A DNA stretch of 6,005 bases from Pseudomonadota bacterium (GCA_022567275.1 JADFHH010000117.1:1-6005); one strand, 5' to 3'; numbered from the stretch's first letter, positions 1-5,891 are shown. Program-made: numbers and translations. The notes: a model not told the origin generated them from the sequence alone.

Positions 1-453
1 GACAATGAGCTGTCCGGCAGGCTTGGCTATGTCAGCAATTTTACCGCCCTGTTCCGGTTGTTCTCGAAAGCGGATATTACCCGCGCGCTGTCGGTGCTGG
101 ACCGGGTGGGGCTGTCCGATCATGTCGACAAGCGCGCCGATCAACTCTCCGGCGGTCAACGCCAGCGCGTCGGTATTGCACGCGCTCTGATGCAGGATCC
201 CAAGCTGTTGCTGGTGGATGAACCAACCTCCAGCCTTGACCCGAAAATCTCCCGTGAGGTGATGGGCCTGATCATGGAGATCGCCAAGGAGTACAAGGTG
301 CCTGTGCTGTGCAACATCCACGATGTGCAACTCGCCATGGAATTCTGCAACAAGATCATCGGCCTGCAGGACGGCATCAAGATGTTCGACGGACCCACCT
401 CGAAAATGAACGCCAAAAAGCTGGATGAGATATACGAGATGGAGGTCCTGTAG
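1..453 (+). CDS. phnC: Phosphonate ABC transporter ATP-binding protein PhnC (3' part)
   Basis: This is the C-terminal 150 residues of the ATPase that powers phosphonate import at the inner face of the cytoplasmic membrane; the reading frame is open from base 1. The fragment opens with ENxLxGRLGY-like residues (DNELSGRLGY), typical of PhnC. It then shows the ABC signature LSGGQ (bases 145-159), Walker B LLLVDEP (about 205-225), the D-loop SSLD, and the switch histidine in NIHD (codon 319-321). The ending FDGP...LDEIYEMEVL also fits PhnC. Walker A and the Q-loop lie upstream of the window, so roughly 110 residues of a usual 260 or so are missing. The TAG stop shares one base with the GTG start of the next gene, so the two are translationally coupled. 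A phosphite or other oxyanion importer of the same family is possible, but the partner permeases and the neighbouring regulator favour phosphonate. Confidence 0.93.
   Translation, partial: DNELSGRLGYVSNFTALFRLFSKADITRALSVLDRVGLSDHVDKRADQLSGGQRQRVGIARALMQDPKLLLVDEPTSSLDPKISREVMGLIMEIAKEYKVPVLCNIHDVQLAMEFCNKIIGLQDGIKMFDGPTSKMNAKKLDEIYEMEVL
441..446 (+). promoter_or_regulatory. Ribosome binding site for the first phnE
   Basis: GGAGGT is a near-perfect Shine-Dalgarno sequence lying inside the last codons of phnC. It sits 6 bases before the GTG at 453. This decides the start of the first permease, because no ATG with a comparable site lies nearby in that frame. Confidence 0.8.
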
Positions 454-1274
454 TGATCGCCACCGAGGCCGCGGCCCGCCAGGCCGAGCGCATTATCGCG
501 GCGCGCACAAAAGCCAAGATCACGCACTCACTCATCTATATAGCCGTGCTGGCGGTGGCCATATGGTGCTTCAAAACCACAATCATCGACGACACCGACT
601 GGGCGCGCATTGGCTCTGTCGCCAATGTTCTGGAATCGATTGGCGAATTTCTGGAGGTCGATTGGGGTCTGGCCGCCAATCTCTGGGAGCCGGCGCTCGA
701 GACCATCATGGTGGCAACGCTTGGAACCCTGCTTGGCGTGGTGGTTTGCGTGCCCGCGATCTGGTTCGGCGCCCTCAACATCACGCCTTACGCTCCGGTG
801 ACATACCCGCTTGCGCGGCTGATGATGACTCTGAGCCGCTCCATCCATGAAATCGTCTGGGGGCTGTTTTTCGTTGCCGCGGTGGGTCTGGGGGCGCTCG
901 CGGGCGTGCTGGCCCTTGCGGTGCGTTCGGTCGGCTTCATCGCCAAGATGTCGTCGGAGGCCATTGAAGACCTCGACCCGAAACCCGTGGAGGCCATCCG
1001 TGCCGTGGGCGGCAGCGAGTTCAAGGTCTTTATCTACGCCATCCTGCCACAGGTTCTGCCGACGATGATCGGGGTGATTATTTTTGAGTGGGAAATCAAT
1101 ATCCGCCGTTCATCGATCCTCGGCCTGGTCGGCGCCGGCGGGCTGGGGCTGGTGTTTTTCCGTCAGCTCAACACTTTCAACTATCCCGGCGTCACCACGA
1201 CAATTCTCGCCATCCTGGTCCTGATCCTGTTTGGCGAGCTGGTGTCCTTTTACGTGCGAAAGGCGATCATCTAG
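453..1274 (+). CDS. phnE: Phosphonate ABC transporter permease PhnE (first of two)
   Basis: This 273-residue inner-membrane permease belongs to the binding-protein-dependent transport family and forms half of the translocation channel that pairs with PhnC. A charged N-terminus is followed by a first membrane segment at about residues 24-42. Further hydrophobic segments lie at about 83-107, 132-160, 200-212 and 246-268. The motif YPLARLMMTLSRSIHE is typical of PhnE. The EAA loop that docks onto the ATPase is clear at E180-A181, G186 and I197-L198-P199, and GLVGAGGLG (residues 224-232) is the usual conserved glycine-rich stretch. The start is GTG at 453, chosen from the GGAGGT site 6 bases upstream and the one-base overlap with the phnC stop. 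The next gene starts 2 bases after the TAG. Length matches the family. Confidence 0.93.
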   Translation: MIATEAAARQAERIIAARTKAKITHSLIYIAVLAVAIWCFKTTIIDDTDWARIGSVANVLESIGEFLEVDWGLAANLWEPALETIMVATLGTLLGVVVCVPAIWFGALNITPYAPVTYPLARLMMTLSRSIHEIVWGLFFVAAVGLGALAGVLALAVRSVGFIAKMSSEAIEDLDPKPVEAIRAVGGSEFKVFIYAILPQVLPTMIGVIIFEWEINIRRSSILGLVGAGGLGLVFFRQLNTFNYPGVTTTILAILVLILFGELVSFYVRKAII

Positions 1275-1276
1275 TC

Positions 1277-2131
1277 ATGGCCGTCCGTGCCACCACACAA
1301 ACCCGATCCGGCGCCAAGTCCACGCCGCCGCGCGAATGGCAGCGGTTGAAATTCCCGGAGTCGCTCTACAATTGGGGCGGGTTGCTGCTGGCGCTGGTGT
1401 TCCTATGCTACTCGATAATCTACCTGAACATTCCGCTTGAGCGGGTCAGCAATATGTTCGGGCGTGTGGGCACGTTGATAACCGAGCGCTACTACCCGCC
1501 GGAGATCGACTATGTCCTGGAGCCGGATTATCTGTCGTCTGTCTTCGATACCATCCAGATGGCCTATCTCGGCGCATTGTTCGGCATGATGATGGCGGTG
1601 CCGCTCGGCTGGTTCGGTGCCTATAATATGACGCCAAGCAGGCGCTTTGTGTATCCCCTTGCCAGGCTCATTGCGATGAGCACGCGCGCGGTCCATGAAA
1701 CCATCTGGGCAATCCTGTTTGTCACCATACTGGGCTTTGGCATGATGGCTGGCGTGCTGGCGCTGACCATGTTCTGCATCGGATTCGCCGGCAAGCTGTT
1801 CGCGGAGGAAATCGAGGCCATCGACATGGGGCAGGTCGAGGCCCTGCGCTCAACCGGTGCAAGCGAATTAAGCGTCATGGTCTATGCCGTGTTTCCGCAG
1901 GTGCGCGTCGCCTTCACCGGCATTGGCATTTACACCTGGGATGTCGCCTTCCGGGCGGCGACCGTTGTGGGTTTTTTCGGCGCAGGAGGGATGGGCTGGT
2001 ATCTGAAGCGCAATGTCCTGCAGATCGAGACCCACCGCGTCTCGGCCATCCTGCTTTCGATCATCGTTCTGGTGCTGATTTCCGAAGCCGTTTCCGCCTG
2101 GGCGCGGGCGCGGATGGCGAAAGCCAAATAG
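1277..2131 (+). CDS. phnE: Phosphonate ABC transporter permease PhnE (second of two)
   Basis: This second PhnE-family permease has 284 residues and is homologous to the preceding one (shared VPxxWFGAxNxTP, YPLARL and GxxGAGGxG blocks). The two probably form a heterodimeric channel, as in other phnCDE1E2-type importers. It has a longer, basic cytoplasmic N-terminus (residues 1-32), a first membrane segment at about 33-50, and a periplasmic stretch to about 88. The remaining hydrophobic segments resemble those of its neighbour. The EAA loop is E188-A189, G194 and F206-P207, with Phe where Leu is usual. The start is ATG 1277, two bases after the previous stop. Only a weak AAAGG (1259-1263) precedes it at 13 bases, so translation probably depends on coupling. 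The open frame extends further upstream, but that part overlaps the first phnE and is not credible as protein. The gene ends 17 bases before the convergent regulator. Confidence 0.93.
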   Translation: MAVRATTQTRSGAKSTPPREWQRLKFPESLYNWGGLLLALVFLCYSIIYLNIPLERVSNMFGRVGTLITERYYPPEIDYVLEPDYLSSVFDTIQMAYLGALFGMMMAVPLGWFGAYNMTPSRRFVYPLARLIAMSTRAVHETIWAILFVTILGFGMMAGVLALTMFCIGFAGKLFAEEIEAIDMGQVEALRSTGASELSVMVYAVFPQVRVAFTGIGIYTWDVAFRAATVVGFFGAGGMGWYLKRNVLQIETHRVSAILLSIIVLVLISEAVSAWARARMAKAK

Positions 2132-2148
2132 CGAGAGCATGATCGGAT

Positions 2149-3042
2149 TCACTGGCCGGCTGCTGAGTATCCGCTCTTTTCCGCGAGCTGTGCCGCAAGG
2201 CTCAGAAAGTCCTGGATCAGCGGGCGGTTGTGACGCGACTCGAGACAAACCAGATAGGCGCGGGTGTACATGTCCGCGTCGCTGACCGAGAGGGCATGAA
2301 GGTCGGAGTGCGGCGAATACTCCGTCTCGGAGATCACCCCTATTCCCAGCCCCCGGATGATGGCTTCGCGCAAGCCTTCCCGGCTTTCAATCAGCAGCAC
2401 GGGATTGACTTTCACACCCGCTTTTTCAGTGGCCAGATTGAAGGCTTCCTGGGTCGTCGAACTCTTGGTCCGCATGATCATCTTCTCACCTTCAAGATCG
2501 GAAAGCCTGATCCGTTTGCGGGTGGCAAGACGATGCCGCCGATTGACCGCAACGAGAATCCGATGCTTGTTATAGAACATCGAATGGATGGTTTCGCTGC
2601 CGCAATCGCGCCCGACAATGCCAATGTCGGCGCGAAAATCGTTGATGTCGGCCAGCACCTCCTCAATGATGCCAAGCCGCACGGAAAACTCGATTCCCGG
2701 CCGGCGCTCCTTTTGGGCGGCGAGAAGCTCCATCACATCGTAAGGCCCGACGGCGCTCAGATTAAGCTCCCCCACTTCAAGATTTCTGGCCGAGGTCAGG
2801 TAGGAAATTGCCTCCTGCTCGTGGCCATAGAGATTATGTGTGATGGCATACAGGGACTGGCCCGTAGGGGTCAGCATGATGGAGCGCCCCTTGCGGTGAA
2901 ATAGCTCCACTCCAAAGCGGCCCTCAAGGTTTTTCACATGTGTCGATATGGTCGGCTGCCCGACATGCAGGCGGTTCGCCGCGCCAGTGAAGCTGCCTTC
3001 GGTCGCGACAAAATGAAATGCTTCAAGCCACTTCTGGTACAT
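2149..3042 (-). CDS. LysR-family regulator, phosphonate-catabolism type
   Basis: This 297-residue transcription regulator acts on DNA as a ligand-responsive LysR-type protein. The N-terminal winged helix-turn-helix covers residues 1-60: FVATEGSFTGAANRLHVGQ, then PTISTHVKNLEGRFGVELF, then a wing ending LTPTG. A linker helix at about 62-88 leads into the periplasmic-binding-like effector domain (about 90-290), with the expected GxGIGVIS segment (RGLGIGVISE). The overall pattern, including GELNLSAVGPYDVMELLAA, resembles the LysR group named for association with aminoethylphosphonate catabolism (TIGR03339); I recalled this model and did not search it. The ATG at 3042 gives the canonical distance to the first helix. 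No Shine-Dalgarno is visible before it, and a dyad overlaps the start codon, which suggests autoregulation. It is divergent from the dehydrogenase gene, its probable target, and convergent with the transporter. The inducer is unknown. Confidence 0.9.
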   Translation of the reverse strand: MYQKWLEAFHFVATEGSFTGAANRLHVGQPTISTHVKNLEGRFGVELFHRKGRSIMLTPTGQSLYAITHNLYGHEQEAISYLTSARNLEVGELNLSAVGPYDVMELLAAQKERRPGIEFSVRLGIIEEVLADINDFRADIGIVGRDCGSETIHSMFYNKHRILVAVNRRHRLATRKRIRLSDLEGEKMIMRTKSSTTQEAFNLATEKAGVKVNPVLLIESREGLREAIIRGLGIGVISETEYSPHSDLHALSVSDADMYTRAYLVCLESRHNRPLIQDFLSLAAQLAEKSGYSAAGQ

Positions 3043-3054
3043 TGATTAAATCAA
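3042..3054. promoter_or_regulatory. Candidate LysR-type operator (T-N11-A dyad)
   Basis: TTGATTAAATCAA has perfect 5-base inverted arms (TTGAT / ATCAA) around a 3-base centre and fits the T-N11-A consensus for LysR-type regulators. It begins on the first base of the regulator's own start codon. The right arm is reused in a second perfect palindrome, ATCAATTGAT (3050-3059). The position suits repression of the regulator gene by its own product. Binding is inferred, not shown. Confidence 0.5.
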
Positions 3055-3062
3055 TTGATGTT

Positions 3063-3091
3063 ATGACATTTCTAATTTGGCTAAATATAGC
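3063..3091 (+). promoter_or_regulatory. Candidate promoter for the dehydrogenase pair
   Basis: A -35-like ATGACA (3063-3068) and a -10-like TATAGC (3086-3091) are separated by 17 bases. The predicted start of transcription is near base 3098, leaving a leader of about 50 bases before the ATG at 3150. The -10 match is partial, which would suit an activator-dependent promoter controlled from the adjacent dyad. Confidence 0.35.
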
Positions 3092-3112
3092 TCCAATGTT
3101 AGCGTAAGCCAA
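3084..3112 (-). promoter_or_regulatory. Candidate promoter for the LysR regulator gene
   Basis: On the minus strand, TTGGCT (3112-3107) and TATATT (3089-3084) are spaced by 17 bases. This gives a reasonable sigma-70-type promoter with a leader of about 35 bases before the regulator's ATG. Its -10 overlaps the -10 of the opposite-facing candidate promoter, so the two could not easily be occupied together. Confidence 0.4.
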
Positions 3113-3149
3113 GAATTACATTGTTGCTGCCAAGGGAGACAAGTGCAAC

Positions 3150-4244
3150 ATGACGCGCACCGCCCGCGCTGCTGTCTATGATGCGCCCAACACGCCGTTC
3201 GTCATCCGTGATATTCCGTTGCGCGATGTAAGACCGGATGAAGTGCTGGTGCGGGTGTCCATGTCGACCATTTGCCGGTCCGACATCCTTTCCTATCAGG
3301 GTCTGCGGCCCAATCCGTGTCCCGGCATACTCGGCCATGAGATTATCGGTGTGATCGATCAGTTGGGCGGGGAGATCAGCCGCGATATGCGTGGCGATGC
3401 GTTAAGTTCGGGTGACCGGATCACATGGACGGAATATTTCCATCATGGCGAATCCTATTATCGCGACGTCCACAATATGCCGCAGAAGTCTGACGGCGTG
3501 CGCAAATACGGGCATGATCTGGTGGCGACCGACCCGCATCTGCTCGGCGGATTTGCGGAATATTGCTATGTCGTGCCTGGAACCGGCATCCTGAAAATTC
3601 CCGACGAGTTGAGCGACGAGGAAGCAACCCCGCTGAATTGCGGTGTTGCGACCATGATTTCGGTGGTTGAGGCGACGCAGATAGAAATGGGCGATGTCGT
3701 CGCGATCCAGGGTCTGGGACTGCTGGGGCTTTTTGGTTGCGCCATGACCAAGAGCCGGGGGGCGCGCCTGGTCATTGGTCTCGATTCAGTCAGAAACCGG
3801 CTTGAGGCGGCGAAAAAGTTCGGCGCGGATGTTGTCATCGACATATCGGGCCGCAGCGAAGATGACATCGTTGGGGAGGTGCGCAACCATGCGCCGCCCG
3901 ACGGCGTGGATGCCGTGATTGAGGTTTGCGGCGTTCCCGAAGTGGTAACGGCCGGTCTGAAGATGCTGCGCATCGGCGGCCGTTACACATTGGGCGGAAT
4001 CGTGACCCCTGACGCCAATGTCACTCTCGATGCCAACATGCTGGTCAGGAATTGGATCACGCTGCGGGGTATCCACAATTATCACCCGCGGCACCTGATC
4101 CAGGCGCTGGATTTCGTTATGGCCAACCGCGAGCGATTCCCGTTCAAGGACATCGTCGATTCAACCTTCAAACTCGACGATCTGAACGAGGCGTTCAAGC
4201 GGGCGTCCGAGCGCTCGGTGCTGCGTGCAGCGGTTGTCCCTTAA
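3150..4244 (+). CDS. Zinc-dependent alcohol dehydrogenase (MDR family), phosphonate-associated
   Basis: This 364-residue cytoplasmic medium-chain dehydrogenase/reductase probably oxidises an alcohol to an aldehyde or ketone with NAD. The N-terminal GroES-like domain carries the catalytic zinc ligands C42 (in ICRSD), H63-E64 (in LGHE) and C164 (in PLNCGVAT). The Rossmann domain shows G188-x-G190-x-x-G193 (GLGLLG), with D212 at the end of the second strand, which favours NAD over NADP. It resembles the clade of alcohol dehydrogenases found beside phosphonate catabolism genes (TIGR03366, recalled, not searched). Oddly, the structural-zinc lobe has no cysteines: H99, S102, R105 and S114 stand where four Cys are expected. 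The start is ATG 3150, with AGGGAG (3133-3138) 11 bases upstream. It is divergent from the LysR gene and leads a likely two-gene operon, with the next start 13 bases after its stop. The substrate is unknown; a hydroxyalkylphosphonate is a guess. Confidence 0.88.
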   Translation: MTRTARAAVYDAPNTPFVIRDIPLRDVRPDEVLVRVSMSTICRSDILSYQGLRPNPCPGILGHEIIGVIDQLGGEISRDMRGDALSSGDRITWTEYFHHGESYYRDVHNMPQKSDGVRKYGHDLVATDPHLLGGFAEYCYVVPGTGILKIPDELSDEEATPLNCGVATMISVVEATQIEMGDVVAIQGLGLLGLFGCAMTKSRGARLVIGLDSVRNRLEAAKKFGADVVIDISGRSEDDIVGEVRNHAPPDGVDAVIEVCGVPEVVTAGLKMLRIGGRYTLGGIVTPDANVTLDANMLVRNWITLRGIHNYHPRHLIQALDFVMANRERFPFKDIVDSTFKLDDLNEAFKRASERSVLRAAVVP

Positions 4245-4251
4245 GGCGGAG
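4245..4251 (+). promoter_or_regulatory. Ribosome binding site for the aldehyde dehydrogenase
   Basis: GGCGGAG immediately follows the dehydrogenase stop codon and lies 6 bases before ATG 4258. It favours that ATG over the in-frame GTG at 4225, which lies inside the upstream gene. Confidence 0.65.
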
Positions 4252-4257
4252 CTATTC

Positions 4258-5433
4258 ATGACAACAAAGACGCCTGACCTCGGCTTCGAGCCGAAGGGAC
4301 TGTTCATCGGCGGCGCGTGGGTTGACGCAGGCTCCGGAAAGACCATTACCACGATCAATCCCTCCAACGGCGATGTTTTGGGCGAGGTGCCGCTCGCCGA
4401 TGAGGCCGATGTCGACAGGGCGGTTGCGGCCGCAAGGGAAGCGTTCCCGGCCTGGGCGGAAATGCCGGCCACCAAGCGCGCGGAGCATCTTGTTCGCCTT
4501 GCGGACGCCATAGATGAACATGCCGATCATCTGGCGCTGATGGACGCGGTGGACAGTGGAAACGCGGTATCGGGCATGCGCAGCGACATGAAATGGACAT
4601 CGAACACCTATCGATATTTCGCCGGCCTGGTCAGCGAAATAAAGGGCGAGACCATGTCGTGCGAGCCGGGACATCTCAATCTCACGCTGCGCCAGCCCTA
4701 TGGCGTGGTCGCCAAGATCAACCCCTTCAACCACCCCTTTCGCTTCAGCGCCGAAAAGGCGGCTTCCGCGCTTGCCGCTGGCAACACAGTCGTAATCAAG
4801 GGGCCGGAGCAGGCTCCGCTTTCCAGCTTGAGGCTTGGCGAGCTGTGCGAAAAAATTTTCCCGCCAGGCGTCGTTAATATCGTGACGGGGGACGGCAAGA
4901 CCGGATCGGCGATGGTGCGCCACCGCGATGTGCATCGCATCGGATTTGTCGGCTCGGTCGAGACCGGACGAATTATCGCCCGTGAAGCGGCCGAAGGACT
5001 CAAGGAAGTGACGCTGGAGCTAGGCGGCAAGAACCCGATCATCATCTTTCCGGACGCCGATCCGTCGAAAGCGGCTAGCGCGGTCATAAGCGCTATGAAC
5101 ATGTCGCGGCAGGGGCAGTCCTGTTCATCAACGTCCCGGGTTCTGGTGCACAGGTCTCTGCACGAACCCCTTGTGGACGAGCTTGCCAGGCAGGCCAGCG
5201 CCATTCCGATCGGATTTCCCTGGCTGGAGGGAGCCGAGATGGGACCGGTTGTCTCGCGTCAGCAATATGACCGGGTCCTCGGTTACATTGCCTCGGGCAT
5301 CGAGCAAAAGGCCACGTTGGTCACCGGCGGCGGGCCGCCTGACGACAGCGATCTGAAAAATGGATTTTTCATCGCACCGACGGTTTTCGACAACGTCACG
5401 CCGGAAATGAAATTGATCGAGAAGCAGCCATGA
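4258..5433 (+). CDS. NAD(P)-dependent aldehyde dehydrogenase, C-terminally truncated
   Basis: This 391-residue aldehyde dehydrogenase would oxidise an aldehyde to an acid, plausibly the product of the alcohol dehydrogenase just upstream. The N-terminal block FIGGAWVDAGSGKTI is typical. Conserved positions are N158 (in INPFNHPF), K181 for cofactor (in VIKGPEQAPLS, where KPSE is commoner), G232/G237 (GFVGSVETG), general base E254 (LELGGKNP) and catalytic C289 (GQSCSS). The family normally runs to about 480-500 residues. Here the frame ends in APTVFDNVTPEMKLIEKQP, exactly where the EEIFGPV segment should begin. The second cofactor-contacting Glu and the C-terminal oligomerisation region are therefore missing, and the enzyme is probably inactive. 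The start is ATG 4258, preceded by GGCGGAG. The stop overlaps the start of a small foreign-looking ORF (ATGA). A phosphonoacetaldehyde or similar substrate is possible but not demonstrable. Effectively a broken gene. Confidence 0.88.
   Translation: MTTKTPDLGFEPKGLFIGGAWVDAGSGKTITTINPSNGDVLGEVPLADEADVDRAVAAAREAFPAWAEMPATKRAEHLVRLADAIDEHADHLALMDAVDSGNAVSGMRSDMKWTSNTYRYFAGLVSEIKGETMSCEPGHLNLTLRQPYGVVAKINPFNHPFRFSAEKAASALAAGNTVVIKGPEQAPLSSLRLGELCEKIFPPGVVNIVTGDGKTGSAMVRHRDVHRIGFVGSVETGRIIAREAAEGLKEVTLELGGKNPIIIFPDADPSKAASAVISAMNMSRQGQSCSSTSRVLVHRSLHEPLVDELARQASAIPIGFPWLEGAEMGPVVSRQQYDRVLGYIASGIEQKATLVTGGGPPDDSDLKNGFFIAPTVFDNVTPEMKLIEKQP
5421..5433. other. Junction between catabolic locus and foreign-looking DNA
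   Basis: Aldehyde dehydrogenase homology holds up to about the LIEK codons (ending near 5424) and is lost within the next few codons, ahead of a TGA. Beyond this point come small overlapping ORFs of phage style and a drop in GC: 24 of 60 bases in 5761-5820, against 43 of 60 in 4381-4440. No target-site duplication, terminal inverted repeat, tRNA or attachment core can be recognised, because only one side of the junction is present. It may be a prophage or element end, a deletion breakpoint, or an assembly join. Confidence 0.6.
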
Positions 5434-5636
5434 GCCAGCGCACCCGGACCAACATGGTATGGGGAGTGGTGGGCCAGGACTGCCATCTGGACCCCGGCAA
5501 CATTGTCGATTGTAAAAGCGAAGCAGAGCGTGTGGCGAAAGAGTGGAACGAGAGCGGTGAGTTTTCGAAATCCATACTGCCGTTTGTGGTGATACCGCTG
5601 ACCGGCAAGGTGGTCAAGAGGGGCAAACGACCATGA
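5430..5636 (+). CDS. Hypothetical 68-aa protein, possibly phage-derived
   Basis: I do not recognise this small protein. It reads as a short strand (MVWGVVGQDC), a helix rich in Glu/Ala (KSEAERVAKEWN), a second hydrophobic strand (SILPFVVIPLTG) and a basic tail (KVVKRGKRP). This is a plausible compact cytoplasmic fold with no signal peptide or membrane span. The ATG at 5430 overlaps the aldehyde dehydrogenase stop (ATGA) and has a modest GAGAAG 5 bases upstream. Because this start sits on the apparent junction, the native start may instead be ATG 5454 (residue 9), giving a 60-residue product. The stop overlaps the ATG at 5633, again as ATGA, the dense packing usual in phage and other mobile modules. 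The composition-aware reading (Glu/Lys/Arg-balanced, well-formed secondary structure) favours a real gene, but the function is unknown. Confidence 0.55.
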   Translation: MSQRTRTNMVWGVVGQDCHLDPGNIVDCKSEAERVAKEWNESGEFSKSILPFVVIPLTGKVVKRGKRP

Positions 5637-5788
5637 ACCGAGAGCAGCACAACGAGTACAACCGTGAGTGGAGGCGTCGGAACAGGGAGCGATACGATGA
5701 AATTCTTCAAGAAGTTATTCGGGAGTCGGACGCCTTCGGAGCGCCCCGAAAGCCAACGCCAACGAAAATGTGGAGTATGTGGGGGTGA
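5633..5788 (+). CDS. Hypothetical 51-aa arginine-rich protein
   Basis: This short ORF starts by ATGA overlap with the preceding gene and ends at TGA 5786-5788. Residues 1-31 are a strongly charged predicted helix (for example YNREWRRRNRERYDEI). A proline-rich stretch (APRKPTPTK) and MWSMWG follow. The N-terminus recalls the basic leader of some phage HNH-type proteins, but no nuclease motif follows, so I assign no function. Its last 92 bases overlap the zinc-ribbon ORF in another frame, so either both are expressed or one is spurious. The coupled start supports it. Arginine codons are a mixture of CGA, CGT, CGG and AGG, unlike the upstream catabolic genes. Confidence 0.4.
   Translation: MNREQHNEYNREWRRRNRERYDEILQEVIRESDAFGAPRKPTPTKMWSMWG
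5684..5689 (+). promoter_or_regulatory. Ribosome binding site for the zinc-ribbon ORF
   Basis: AGGGAG lies 7 bases before ATG 5697. It decides that start over the in-frame GTG at 5664, which has no comparable site and would add eleven Gly/Ser/Thr-rich residues that look non-native ahead of MKFFKKLFG. Confidence 0.6.
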
Positions 5789-5891
5789 ATTGCATATCAG
5801 AGACAGTATAGAGGATATGACGCATGATGGTCTCTACCAATGTGCCGGCTGTGACTTACTGGTGCGTAACTCCGTAGCGGTGGCGTCTTGA
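5697..5891 (+). CDS. Small zinc-ribbon protein (64 aa)
   Basis: The protein has a basic, amphipathic start (MKFFKKLFG) and a polar linker. Two CxxC knuckles follow, C25-G-V-C28-G-G and C49-A-G-C52, 20 residues apart, which is the layout of a treble-clef or zinc-ribbon domain that would bind one zinc. No other domain fits in the length, so it may act as a small DNA-, RNA- or protein-binding factor; the partner is unknown. AGGGAG 7 bases upstream supports ATG 5697. The first 92 bases overlap the 51-aa ORF in a different frame, and the first CxxC is encoded within that overlap. Codons such as AGA and ATA and the low local GC mark it as unlike the catabolic genes. Small zinc ribbons of this sort are common in phages and mobile regions. 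Confidence 0.6.
   Translation: MKFFKKLFGSRTPSERPESQRQRKCGVCGGELHIRDSIEDMTHDGLYQCAGCDLLVRNSVAVAS

Noticed and set aside
1088..1276. N-terminal extension of the second phnE upstream of ATG 1277
   Set aside because: The extension is simply the out-of-frame reading of the first phnE (Pro/Arg-rich, no permease-like residues). ATG 1277 gives a normal PhnE length.
2132..2148. Bidirectional terminator between convergent phnE and the LysR gene
   Set aside because: The 17-base gap has no stable GC stem followed by a T-run, so no intrinsic terminator can be supported.
2230..2904. 224-residue open frame on the + strand antisense to the LysR gene
   Set aside because: It mirrors the codons of a well-supported LysR regulator, has no recognisable domain, and its start falls inside that gene. 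GC-rich DNA often leaves such frames open.
4225..4257. GTG 4225 as the aldehyde dehydrogenase start
   Set aside because: It lies inside the upstream dehydrogenase gene without a Shine-Dalgarno, whereas ATG 4258 has GGCGGAG 6 bases upstream and gives a normal N-terminus.
4252..4935. 227-residue open frame on the - strand within the aldehyde dehydrogenase
   Set aside because: It is a shadow of the conserved aldehyde dehydrogenase frame, rich in Arg/His/Gly with no coherent domain.
5428..5457. CCATG / CATGG inverted repeat near the junction as an element terminus
   Set aside because: The arms are only 5 bases with a 20-base loop, which is expected by chance. There is no matching copy at another end and no target duplication to test.
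5396..5710. 104-residue open frame on the - strand across the junction
   Set aside because: It spans the aldehyde dehydrogenase end and the small ORFs in antisense. It is low-complexity (Ser/Pro/Leu/Thr) and unsupported by a start signal.
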